Positions 56,459 through 63,251 of a DNA stretch of 64,000 bases are shown here, piece by piece (the stretch's first letter is position 1; every line of letters begins with the position of its first letter). The stretch lies in the NCBI RefSeq assembly GCF_000297025.1, contig NZ_CAKD01000021.1:110009-174008 (forward strand). The letters are read 5' to 3'. The DNA comes from Lactobacillus pasteurii DSM 23907 = CRBIP 24.76. Its GTDB lineage: Bacteria; Bacillota; Bacilli; Lactobacillales; Lactobacillaceae. The position numbers were made by a program, and so were the translations under genes. Under the pieces are notes generated by a model. The model saw nothing but the letters and a program-made list of their open reading frames with translations, made no database searches and was not told the origin of the DNA.

Positions 56459-57811
56459 ATGAGTTTAAATTCAACACTTGCGAAGGTTGCAGGAAAGACA
56501 TCCTATTGGTTTCTGCACAATGTCTTAAAAGGGGGAACGAGTTTTCCTGGAAAGCTTGCCATGAAAATTGATCCCCAAGTTCTTAATACTCTTGCTAAGG
56601 ACTATGAAACTATCATAGTAACTGGAACTAACGGCAAGACTATGACAACTGCTTTAATCGTTAGCGCCTTGAAGAAAAAATACGGTGACATCCTGACCAA
56701 CCCTTCTGGTTCTAACATGCAACAAGGTATCGTAACGGCATTTTTGACACATAAACATAAACATGCCAAAAGAAAAATTGCCGTACTTGAAGTAGATGAA
56801 GCCAACGTAAAGATGGTTACGCAATTATTGCATCCTAAGACTTTCGTCTTGACTAATATTTTCCGTGATCAAATGGATCGATACGGGGAAATATATACTA
56901 CTTACGAAAAAATCGTTAACGGCATCAAATTAGAACCTTCGGCTAAAATCATTGCCAATGGTGATGCCAGCATTTTTTCTTCAGTCGAATTGCCAAATCC
57001 AAAAGTTTTCTTTGGATTTAAATTGCCATCAGATCAACCAGATATCGACTTGAAAGCCTCAGTAAACACTGATGGCGTTTTATGTCCGGTTTGTGATCAT
57101 ATTTTGCACTATCACAGCATTATTTATGCTAACCTAGGCAACTTCTTCTGCCCTAATTGTGGCTACAAGCATCCGGAATTATCATATACGGTCAACCAAA
57201 TTATTGAACGTACTCCAAATAGCTTGAAATTCAAAATGGGACAACGTGAATATGGCATCAACATTGGTGGTACTTACAACATCTACAATGCCCTAGCTGC
57301 CTACTCGGTAGCTAGAGAATACGGTTTAAGCGATGATGAAGTTGCTGAAGCTTTTGCTGAAAACAAGCGAATCTTTGGTCGACAAGAATTGATCAGCTAT
57401 GCCGGAAAAGAAATAGATTTAATTTTAGTAAAGAATCCAGTTGGTTTGGACGAAGTTTTGCATATGCTTAATACCGAAAAAGACGATTATTCACTGATCA
57501 CGCTTTTAAATGCTAACCACGCTGATGGTATTGATACTTCTTGGATTTGGGATGCCGATTACGAAGGTCTGGACAAAGATAAGATCAAGAAAGTCATCGT
57601 TGGTGGTCAACGCTGGCATGATATGGGATTTAGACTGGAAATAGCCGGATTTGAACCTGGCGATATGTTAACTAATCCTGATGATGACAGTTTGATTGAA
57701 GAAATTAAGAATTTGCCAACTAAGAAAGTTTATATTTTGTCAACCTACACTGCTATGCTTGCTTTAAGAAAGAAAATGGCAGAGAAAAAGATTATTAAGG
57801 GTGGCATGTAA
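56459..57811 (+). CDS. murT: lipid II isoglutaminyl synthase, Mur-ligase subunit MurT
   Basis: 450 aa. P-loop VTGTNGKTMTT (residues 54-64) in a Mur-ligase core, with a four-cysteine zinc ribbon inserted (C209, C212, C231, C234), the feature of MurT. The C-terminal domain carries NHADGIDTSWIWDADYE (353-369), where the MurT-GatD aspartate lies. With GatD it amidates the D-Glu of lipid II to iso-glutamine. No gatD is adjacent: it diverges from tdk, and an own terminator plus the mobile element follow. Confidence 0.92.
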   Translation: MSLNSTLAKVAGKTSYWFLHNVLKGGTSFPGKLAMKIDPQVLNTLAKDYETIIVTGTNGKTMTTALIVSALKKKYGDILTNPSGSNMQQGIVTAFLTHKHKHAKRKIAVLEVDEANVKMVTQLLHPKTFVLTNIFRDQMDRYGEIYTTYEKIVNGIKLEPSAKIIANGDASIFSSVELPNPKVFFGFKLPSDQPDIDLKASVNTDGVLCPVCDHILHYHSIIYANLGNFFCPNCGYKHPELSYTVNQIIERTPNSLKFKMGQREYGINIGGTYNIYNALAAYSVAREYGLSDDEVAEAFAENKRIFGRQELISYAGKEIDLILVKNPVGLDEVLHMLNTEKDDYSLITLLNANHADGIDTSWIWDADYEGLDKDKIKKVIVGGQRWHDMGFRLEIAGFEPGDMLTNPDDDSLIEEIKNLPTKKVYILSTYTAMLALRKKMAEKKIIKGGM

Positions 57812-57844
57812 AAAAGGACAGCTCGTAAGAGCTGCCCTTTTTAT
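57812..57844 (+). terminator. terminator after murT
   Basis: Stem GGACAGCTC / GAGCTGCCC with loop GTAA (one mismatch) followed by TTTTTAT directly after the stop. Confidence 0.92.
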
Positions 57845-57952
57845 GTTTGCTAAATATCTAATATTAGCCCACTCGCTTAAAATTAGCTATACCAATTTCA
57901 CGAATTTTGAACCGTTCAGCAAATTCAAAAAAGAATACACCGAATGTATACA
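57812..57952. other. left flank of the element: terminator and short remnant
   Basis: Apart from the murT terminator, the minus strand contains a 29-codon open stretch (about 57863-57950) reading a FEFAERFKIREIG-like peptide. Sixteen bases of it (57913-57928) are identical to 63316-63331 inside the ArpU-like gene. It has no start context and may be the degraded end of an older phage-type gene. Confidence 0.4.
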
Positions 57953-58031
57953 CCTAAAAACAAATTTTCAGCTAATTCCACGTAATCGCAAAAAACAAAA
58001 ATGCCGTAATGTCGGGCTTTTAAGCTATCCC
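57953..58031. repeat. left attachment-site repeat (attL candidate)
   Basis: At least 79 bp here are identical to 63922-64000 (offset 5969). The repeat starts at CCTAAAAACAAATTTTCAG and contains a TGCCGTAATG arm that pairs with CATTACGGCA just outside it (to 58043). Long direct repeats at both ends of an integrase-containing segment mark the ends of an integrated element. Confidence 0.85.
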
Positions 58032-58043
58032 GCATTACGGCAA
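57993..58043 (-). terminator. hairpin inside the left att repeat (possible minus-strand terminator)
   Basis: TGCCGTAATG-t-CGGG pairs with CCCG-CATTACGGCA around CTTTTAAGCTAT. On the minus strand it is followed by TTTTTGTTTTTT, so it has the form of a rho-independent terminator that would stop RNA from the integrase. The right copy is cut by the window edge. Confidence 0.6.
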
Positions 58044-58119
58044 ATTACTATAATTGGGATATTGGGAATCATACCAAGCCCCCTTAAATCGTTGTTATAT
58101 CAAGGTTTAAAGAGTTAAA

Positions 58120-58150
58120 TTAAAAATTTGGTCCCCGAATTTGGACCCCT
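58120..58150. repeat. 31-bp end site B, left copy (integrase arm-site candidate)
   Basis: Identical over 31 bp to 63894-63924. It contains GGTCC-N8-GGACC (GGTCCCCGAATTTGGACC), an inverted repeat. In the excised circle the two copies would flank the core in direct orientation, as integrase arm-type sites do. The left copy lies 6 bp from the integrase stop. Confidence 0.65.
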
Positions 58151-58155
58151 TGACC

Positions 58156-59313
58156 CTAAAAACCCACATATTCAGCAAACTTTTCAGCTGTTTCACCCTT
58201 TTTGTCTTTTGTAACGTGGGTATAAATATTTAAAGTTGTTGCGGTGTCTGCGTGTCCTAGCCGTTCGCTAACTTCTTTTATTGTCCTACCAGCTTCAAAA
58301 AGTAATGAAGCGTGCGTATGCCTGAACCCGTGTATTTTAATTCTTCTAAGATTGTAAGCCTTACATATTGCACGGTTCCATTGGTCGGGCTTTGAAACTT
58401 GTGTAATACCATTGTTAGTATTAGCAAAAATAAAATTATTCTTGCTTAAAAAATTATATCCCAGCTGTAACATTTGTTTTTGCTGAATAGTCCGCCACTC
58501 TTTCAAGTAGTTCATTGTCTGCGTGTCCATGTCTATTAGTCTAATACTGCTTGCTGTTTTACCGTCTGATAAGTAAAGTCGGTTCTTTTCGCCAGTAGTA
58601 ACCGACTTAGTAATATTGATAGTATTACTTTTAAAACTAATATCTGACCATTTGAGGGCTAGGCACTCACCTTTTCGCATCCCAGAAAATGCCAAAAGCC
58701 TAAAAAATACAAAGTATTTAAAATTATAGCTCTTAGCACATTCTAGAAACTTCTTTAATTCATCCTTTGAGTAAAAGTCATGAAAAGAATTTATGTTTTT
58801 AGGCGTTTTAGGTCTAACAACTTTACTCATTGGATTTTTTTCGATTACTTCTATATCTATTCCATAATTTAGCACATTGGATGCATACCGCAAAAAACGC
58901 TTATAAGTTCTAGGAGCTTCAATAAACCATTCATTAACTGCTTGTTGACACTTTAAAACGGTTAACTTATCAAGAAACACATTGCCCAGCTGTTTTAAAA
59001 TGTGATCGTTGAAATATCTAACAGTTGTTACGTATGTGCTCTCTTTTACCGTGTTCTTATAGTTTTTAAGCCACATTGCGTAAAGGTCTTTGAATTGCAT
59101 ATTTTTGCTTCTTACTGGTTCATATTCACCCTTTACCACTTGCAATTTTAAGGCTAATAAACTTTCAAGCGCTTCTTGCTCTGTCAAAAAGCCAGTTTTT
59201 TTAATTCTAATAGACTCCCCCGTCTTATCATCTTTACCAACGTAAAGACGAAACATAAAACGTTGTTTTCCTTTACCTGTCTTATAAGGAACTATTTTTG
59301 TTTCATCTTTCAT
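58156..59313 (-). CDS. int: tyrosine recombinase / phage-type integrase
   Basis: 385 aa from ATG 59311-59313, which follows AGAAGGG; ten extra upstream codons would begin in a repeat and lack a ribosome site. An N-terminal arm-binding domain (about 1-65), a SAM-like core-binding domain (about 70-165) and the catalytic domain follow. R213 (SGMRKGE), K252 (SDGKT), H328/R331 (HGFRHTH), H354 (LGHAD) and Y364 (NIYTHVT) complete the active site, so it should be active. It drives integration and excision at the flanking repeats. Gene adjacent to attL, as usual. Confidence 0.96.
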   Translation of the reverse strand: MKDETKIVPYKTGKGKQRFMFRLYVGKDDKTGESIRIKKTGFLTEQEALESLLALKLQVVKGEYEPVRSKNMQFKDLYAMWLKNYKNTVKESTYVTTVRYFNDHILKQLGNVFLDKLTVLKCQQAVNEWFIEAPRTYKRFLRYASNVLNYGIDIEVIEKNPMSKVVRPKTPKNINSFHDFYSKDELKKFLECAKSYNFKYFVFFRLLAFSGMRKGECLALKWSDISFKSNTINITKSVTTGEKNRLYLSDGKTASSIRLIDMDTQTMNYLKEWRTIQQKQMLQLGYNFLSKNNFIFANTNNGITQVSKPDQWNRAICKAYNLRRIKIHGFRHTHASLLFEAGRTIKEVSERLGHADTATTLNIYTHVTKDKKGETAEKFAEYVGF

Positions 59314-59330
59314 AATTAAAAGCCCTTCTA

Positions 59331-59356
59331 ATAGCCCACACACCTTAAAATGGCTA
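59331..59356. repeat. 26-bp direct repeat, copy 1 (upstream of int)
   Basis: Identical to 60993-61018; it reads ATAGCCCACACACC then TTAAAATGGCTA. TAGCC/GGCTA at the ends form an inverted repeat. It lies in the 5' region of the integrase, just before its ribosome site. Confidence 0.85.
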
Positions 59357-59387
59357 GAAAAAACTTTTTACTATGAGGGATGCATTA

Positions 59388-60122
59388 CTAATCTAAATAC
59401 TTTTCAACCTTTTCAGCGTCAATATTTGGGTTATCTGGTAGCCCTTCAAGTGATTTAGAAAAGCTATTAATGGTATCAACTAACTTATTATTGAACTCCA
59501 AAACCTGCTTCTTAGTTCCATAAGTTGTAATTAAATCTGCTACATTCAAACATTGCTTAATATCTGGTTTAACTTCTGTGTTAAATCGCATATTAATTAG
59601 GGATGCATTACTATTTTTTTCAATTTCCTTACTAATCTTAATCATGAATTCAAATGTAAGCTTATAACGGCTAATAGTATCAAAATCAATTGTAAAATTT
59701 TCAGGGTGTTCGACCCCGAAAGCCTTTTTATAATTAGCATCAAAGATAAAACCAAAATATTTAAGCCAGTAATCTTTTACGCTGTCTGTTAATTCTTCTA
59801 ATTGCTCAGCTGTAAATAATTGTTCTGGTTTAATTGCATTGATAAAGTCTAAATAATAAATGATTTTAGGTCTTAGCATTGAATTCTTATCCAAGTAGGA
59901 ATTATTAAACACAGTTAGTAATTCTTTTTTGCTGTATGTGTTACCTTTTAAATAATCTATACTAGAATCAAGTATTTTAGATAATTTGGAATAAGAATTT
60001 TCATTTGGTTCCCGTTTGTCGTTCTCATATAAGCTTATAGCTTGTTGAGTTGTCCCTATTAACTCAGCGAGCTTTTTTTGGCTTATTTTTTTTGCTTTTC
60101 TAGCTTCTTTTATTCTATTCAT
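59388..60122 (-). CDS. XRE-family repressor (CI-like)
   Basis: 244 aa. An N-terminal HTH (residues 4-58, KISQKKLAELIGTTQQAISLYEN) precedes a 185-residue part that I do not recognise. No LexA/CI-type peptidase serine-lysine dyad is evident, so if it is a repressor it is probably relieved by an antirepressor or another signal rather than RecA-type cleavage. It diverges from the Cro-like gene. AAAGGTGG provides the ribosome site. Confidence 0.85.
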   Translation of the reverse strand: MNRIKEARKAKKISQKKLAELIGTTQQAISLYENDKREPNENSYSKLSKILDSSIDYLKGNTYSKKELLTVFNNSYLDKNSMLRPKIIYYLDFINAIKPEQLFTAEQLEELTDSVKDYWLKYFGFIFDANYKKAFGVEHPENFTIDFDTISRYKLTFEFMIKISKEIEKNSNASLINMRFNTEVKPDIKQCLNVADLITTYGTKKQVLEFNNKLVDTINSFSKSLEGLPDNPNIDAEKVEKYLD

Positions 60123-60163
60123 GTTTTCACCACCTTTATTAAAAATATCGTATCATAGTTTCT

Positions 60164-60215
60164 AGCAAAAAGTTACACCTTTGCTGTTGTTTTTGCTGAA
60201 AATGTGTTCTATAAT
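60164..60215 (+). promoter_or_regulatory. divergent switch region: promoter and operator candidates
   Basis: For the plus-strand genes, -35 TTGTTT (60187-60192), 17-bp spacer and -10 TATAAT (60210-60215) form a good promoter. AGCAAAAA (60164-60171) and TTTTTGCT (60190-60197) are inverted repeats 18 bp apart, the second overlapping the -35; a third TTTGCTG is at 60180. These are likely operators for the XRE repressor and the Cro-like protein. Confidence 0.65.
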
Positions 60216-60244
60216 GTAAAAAACATCTAACGGAGGTGTAAAAA

Positions 60245-60463
60245 ATGAAACTTAGCAATAAACAAGCAATTGCATTAAGACGTTTACGAGGTGAAAAGAA
60301 TTTAACTATAACCGAATTAGCAAAAGAACTAGGCGTTAATGTCTATACTGCTAAAAAGGCGCTTGTAACTGATAATGCTAACTTTAACCCGACAACGGTT
60401 AATAAAATTACTAATTGGATTATTGACCAATACACACCAATTACAGTAAGCGAGGTGAAATAA
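60245..60463 (+). CDS. Cro-like small HTH protein
   Basis: 72 aa. The helix-turn-helix is at about 20-42 (TITELAKELGVNVYTAKKAL). Divergent to the XRE repressor, and preceded by GGAGGTG at good spacing, it has the position of a Cro/antirepressor in a lysis-lysogeny-type switch. Its stop is followed directly by the next gene's ATG (TAAATG). Confidence 0.8.
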   Translation: MKLSNKQAIALRRLRGEKNLTITELAKELGVNVYTAKKALVTDNANFNPTTVNKITNWIIDQYTPITVSEVK

Positions 60464-60904
60464 ATGAAGGCAGAACACAAGGAACAAAAAGAAAAAATTC
60501 AAATGGAATTTGATTTTCTAGCTCCTACCCCTATCAGTTTTAGGGATGAAATAACAAAGCTCACTAAATCAGAAAAGGCGCTTTATAAAATCATCCCTAC
60601 GGGAAAAAAGAACGCTGTAAATACTAAGCAATTAGCAAAAACAATAGGCGTTGAATATAGGCGCATAACTGCGCTAATTCAACAAATAAGGCGCAAAAAT
60701 ATTGCTATTTGTTCAAGTCAAGAACCTAATTACAGTGGTATTTATAAGCCGGCTAATATTGTAGAGTTTGCGGAGTTCTTTAATCGTTACCAACGGGCAA
60801 ACCGTGAGAGAAACAAAACGGAGACCGCTCTTAAATATTCCGAATATGGAATTAAACTTTTAACGTGTGGAACGACAAAAAAGCCACCTGATAAAAGCAA
60901 TTGA
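60464..60904 (+). CDS. winged-helix-like regulator, element orphan
   Basis: 146 aa. Residues about 34-85 look like a winged HTH (TKSEKALYKII, NTKQLAKTIGVEYRRITALIQQIRRKNI), followed by a short beta wing and a basic tail. The family is not one I can name. Second gene of the plus-strand operon, abutting the Cro-like gene. Confidence 0.6.
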   Translation: MKAEHKEQKEKIQMEFDFLAPTPISFRDEITKLTKSEKALYKIIPTGKKNAVNTKQLAKTIGVEYRRITALIQQIRRKNIAICSSQEPNYSGIYKPANIVEFAEFFNRYQRANRERNKTETALKYSEYGIKLLTCGTTKKPPDKSN

Positions 60905-60917
60905 ATTGCTACAAGCA

Positions 60918-60958
60918 CTAAAAAAGCCCGTTACACGGCTAATGTAACGAGCTTTAAA
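60918..60958. terminator. hairpin after the 60464-60904 gene
   Basis: AAAAGCCCGTTACA and TGTAACGAGCTTT pair around a short loop. A T6 run is on the minus strand; the plus strand has only TTT, so it would mainly block antisense transcription or act weakly on the plus strand. Confidence 0.6.
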
Positions 60959-60992
60959 CAATAATATTTATAAATTTTTTACAGTTACGATT

Positions 60993-61018
60993 ATAGCCCA
61001 CACACCTTAAAATGGCTA
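60993..61018. repeat. 26-bp direct repeat, copy 2 (upstream of the 61041 operon)
   Basis: Identical to 59331-59356, same orientation on the plus strand. It lies 22 bp before the 61041 start. The two copies flank the XRE-Cro-winged-helix module. Confidence 0.85.
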
Positions 61019-61040
61019 TCAGAAAAAAGGACTTTTAACA

Positions 61041-61358
61041 ATGGTAGAAAAGACAGAAAAGGAATTTATTATTTTCGATAAGTACGGAAATGTGCATTAT
61101 ACAAGCAATTTAAAAATTAAGAAAAGCGTTTCAAAGCCTTTAAACTCTTATATTTTGAAGTGTGATGCATCCCTATTCTTGGATTTAACGGAGGTGTTTT
61201 GTCTCTTTGTTCATGATTTAGATTTACATAAGTTTTATTCATGGTATGAGATAGATAATTCATTTGTCGAATCAGAGGACGGAACAAGTTTTTATAGAAT
61301 GGCAAACATAGCTGTTAAACGCTATATAAAACATGAAGGATTGAAGGAGCTTAAATAA
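61041..61358 (+). CDS. unknown small protein of the element
   Basis: 105 aa, not recognised. It is mixed alpha/beta in appearance, with no signal peptide, membrane segment or nuclease motif. Residues about 35-80 are rich in aromatics (LDLTEVFCLFVHDLDLHKFYSWYE). It overlaps the next gene's start by one base, so it is coupled to the excisionase-like protein. A PICI-style small regulator or a defence/antidefence protein are both possible without evidence for either. Confidence 0.6.
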   Translation: MVEKTEKEFIIFDKYGNVHYTSNLKIKKSVSKPLNSYILKCDASLFLDLTEVFCLFVHDLDLHKFYSWYEIDNSFVESEDGTSFYRMANIAVKRYIKHEGLKELK

Positions 61359-61627
61359 TGCTATTTCAACTAGACAAAAACGAAGAAACAGAATTAAAAA
61401 AGTACGTTCTAACAATTGTAAAAGATGCTATTAAAAGCGGTATTGAAAACAATAAACCTTATCTAACTAGAAAAGAGGTAGCAAAGTTTTTGGGCGTTGC
61501 TGAATCAACTGTTACAAATTGGGTATCATTAGGGATGCCAGTTGCAATTATTGACGGGCGCAAACTTTACGGCAAACAAAGCATTTTAGAATGGCTTAAA
61601 AGTCATGAAGTAAGTTCTAAGCAATAG
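61358..61627 (+). CDS. excisionase-like HTH protein
   Basis: 89 aa. The C-terminal half (about 36-83: YLTRKEVAKFLGVAESTVTN, WVSLGMPVAIIDGRKLYGKQ, SILEWLKSH) is the MerR-like winged helix of excisionases and phage DNA-binding proteins. It may bend DNA at the att region as Xis, or regulate rep. Start overlaps the previous gene; a hairpin terminator follows. Confidence 0.75.
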   Translation: MLFQLDKNEETELKKYVLTIVKDAIKSGIENNKPYLTRKEVAKFLGVAESTVTNWVSLGMPVAIIDGRKLYGKQSILEWLKSHEVSSKQ

Positions 61628-61628
61628 A

Positions 61629-61658
61629 AAAGCATCCCTAAAAGGGATGCTTATTTGT
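61629..61658 (+). terminator. terminator after the excisionase-like gene
   Basis: AAGCATCCCT / AGGGATGCTT stem with an AA-loop and TTATTTGTTT after it. The stem is made of two head-to-head copies of the AGGGATGC motif. Confidence 0.75.
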
Positions 61659-61712
61659 TTACGAACATGTGCAAGTTTATTAAAAGTATTCAAGTATAGG
61701 ATAGTTCAAAAA

Positions 61713-62642
61713 ATGGAAAAAAACAAGTTTATTATTTCCAGCTGGAATAGTAACAACCCAGTTAAAGGGTCAAAATTTGACCCCCACCAAAAAAGCCTTG
61801 AAGAAATTTGCTATATTTCCATTGATTGGATCACAATAACAGGGCTATTTTTAAAAAGCTCAGCAAAACAGGAATTAACTTCTATTGGTTGGGTTATTGC
61901 TAAGTCAGTAAATAGAGAGGTATTTAATTTAGAGTTGCAAGAAAAGAAAATCAATCATATTACTAACAAAGTCGATATAAATGTAAAAGCACGCATACAA
62001 CCTAATGAGTATAGAGACACTTGGAGTCTAAGAACGTCTAATCATATCACTAAATCAGATAAAGAAAAGATTTTAAAAGCTGTCTCCTACTTCATAAAGC
62101 CTAAAATTACTAGAATCGATTTAGCATTTGACTTCATTAATTTCAATGATGCAGGGATGCATTATAGATTTTATAAGACAGGCACGAAGACAACAACAAT
62201 AACTAATACCAGTGGTAAGGTTGAAACTATTTATTGCGGGTCGTCTAAATCTAATAGACAATACAGGTATTACAACAAATTGAGAGAACGCACGAACAAT
62301 AAAGCGGAGGACATACCAAAAAGCTATTACAGTTGGGAACGGCTAGAATTAACCACCAAAAACAGGGATTTAGACCATGAAGTAAAAAGAATGTTAACAT
62401 GTTTCAAGCGTCCTAAATATGCTAGCAATAATTTAAAAGGTACTGCGAAAATAGCATTTATAGGATTGTCGGAGCATCCCGAACTAATAAGCGTGCTATC
62501 TAAGAACACAAAGAAAAAATACAAGGAATATTTAGAAAAGTATCAAGGATATGATGCCAATTATTCCGAACTAGCTTTAAAGGTATTCAATGCAAACAAA
62601 ACAGAGATAGTAAAAGAGATTGAATCATTTATCAAGGAATAG
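61713..62642 (+). CDS. Rep_trans-family replication initiator or MobT-type relaxase
   Basis: 309 aa from ATG 61713, preceded by an AGGAT site; longer in-frame starts run through the terminator. The ISIDWITITG strand (35-44), the RIDLAFDFINFND segment (134-146), ETIYCGSSKSNRQYRYYNK (171-189) and SWERLELTTK (207-216) follow the order of the Rep_trans (PF02486) family, which includes pT181-type Rep, phage Rep and NicK/Orf20 relaxases. The nicking tyrosine is probably among the conserved Tyr residues near 174-187. Rolling-circle or nicking activity is the inferred job. Confidence 0.78.
   Translation: MEKNKFIISSWNSNNPVKGSKFDPHQKSLEEICYISIDWITITGLFLKSSAKQELTSIGWVIAKSVNREVFNLELQEKKINHITNKVDINVKARIQPNEYRDTWSLRTSNHITKSDKEKILKAVSYFIKPKITRIDLAFDFINFNDAGMHYRFYKTGTKTTTITNTSGKVETIYCGSSKSNRQYRYYNKLRERTNNKAEDIPKSYYSWERLELTTKNRDLDHEVKRMLTCFKRPKYASNNLKGTAKIAFIGLSEHPELISVLSKNTKKKYKEYLEKYQGYDANYSELALKVFNANKTEIVKEIESFIKE
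61767..61792. promoter_or_regulatory. palindrome plus CCCCACCAAAA, copy 1 (start of rep)
   Basis: GGGTCAAAATTTGACCC (8+1+8 perfect palindrome) is followed directly by CCCCACCAAAA, inside the rep reading frame (residues about 19-27). A related composite follows rep at 62659-62696. Confidence 0.6.
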
Positions 62643-62658
62643 AAATGTTTTTTAAGTA

Positions 62659-62696
62659 GGGTCAAATATTTGAGCGTTTAACTGTCCCCACCAAAA
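62659..62696. promoter_or_regulatory. palindrome plus CCCCACCAAAA, copy 2 (after rep)
   Basis: GGGTCAAATATTTGA (perfect core TCAAATATTTGA, 62662-62673), then CCCCACCAAAA at 62686-62696. Same parts as copy 1 with a longer internal gap. Confidence 0.6.
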
Positions 62697-62722
62697 GTAT
62701 TTATTATGATAATAATAAATAC
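62697..62722. repeat. AT-rich perfect hairpin
   Basis: GTATTTATTAT and ATAATAAATAC, 11-bp arms without mismatch, loop GATA. It follows the CCCCACCAAAA word directly. Such hairpins present nick sites in rolling-circle origins. Confidence 0.7.
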
Positions 62723-62921
62723 AGAGATATAAACGGTCGGGCAAAAATAAAAAGCGTTTTTTCGCATCATGGCTGTAATTTATTGTTGGAGGGTCGGGCA
62801 CTGGTTAACCCTATCAACTAATACAAATGGCTTTATATCAAGCTTTATTTAAAGCGACTAGGAATTATAATTCACTACCCACACGAAATACAGTTCATGG
62901 GATGCAATAATATTAGGGATA

Positions 62922-62948
62922 TGAGGGCTAAAAGCCCTTTTTGTTTTA
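62922..62948 (+). terminator. plus-strand terminator between rep and the tandem repeats
   Basis: AGGGCT / AGCCCT stem with a short A-rich loop followed by TTTTTGTTTT. Confidence 0.85.
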
Positions 62949-63060
62949 CTTCAAGTTAAAAAACCAATCGAAGAAAATCGAATATAGGCGAAAATGCTAT
63001 AATACAGGCGTTTTTTAAAGCTTGTAATAGTTATGTGCTTACAAATTGAACACATTAAAA

Positions 63061-63230
63061 AAGAAAATGTTTGCTTTATCCGGACAAATTGGACACATTA
63101 AAAAGAAAATACTTGCTTTATCCGGACAAATTGGACACCCTAAAAAAGAAAATGTTTGCTTTATCCGGACAAATTGGACACATTAAAAAGAAAATACTTG
63201 CTTTATCCGGACAAATTGGACACCCTAAAA
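63061..63230. repeat. four tandem 42/43-bp repeats (iterons) as two 85-bp units
   Basis: Units at 63061-63102, 63103-63145, 63146-63187 and 63188-63230. Units 1 and 3, and units 2 and 4, are identical; odd units have GTTTG...ACATTAAA and even units ACTTG...ACCCTAAA. All share TTTATCCGGACAAATTGGAC. A degenerate copy precedes (63035-63060) and a partial one follows (63231-63240). Likely iterons for an initiator, or a packaging/partition site. An open reading frame through them is a by-product of the repeats. Confidence 0.88.
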
Positions 63231-63251
63231 AAGAAAATGTAAAGATATATG

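Larger units (their letters stand above)
62643..63060. other. non-coding block downstream of rep (candidate origin region)
   Basis: No convincing gene. Contents: the second palindrome/CCCCACCAAAA composite (62659-62696), a perfect 11-bp AT-rich hairpin with GATA loop (62697-62722), GGTCGGGCA repeated at 62735 and 62792, a plus-strand terminator hairpin (62922-62948), a TATAAT at 62866-62871 that could start a short RNA ending there, and another TATAAT at 62998-63003 ahead of the tandem repeats. The AT-rich, structured character suits an origin or nick-site region. Confidence 0.55.

Noticed and set aside
57801..58118. 105-aa reading frame across the murT end and attL
   Set aside because: Starts in murT, runs through a terminator and the att repeat, and has no recognisable protein pattern.
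61647..61712. Longer start for the Rep_trans protein
   Set aside because: The extension lies in the preceding terminator hairpin and has no ribosome site; ATG 61713 fits the family start.
63061..63230. CRISPR-like array
   Set aside because: Repeats are contiguous with no variable spacers and no cas gene is present.
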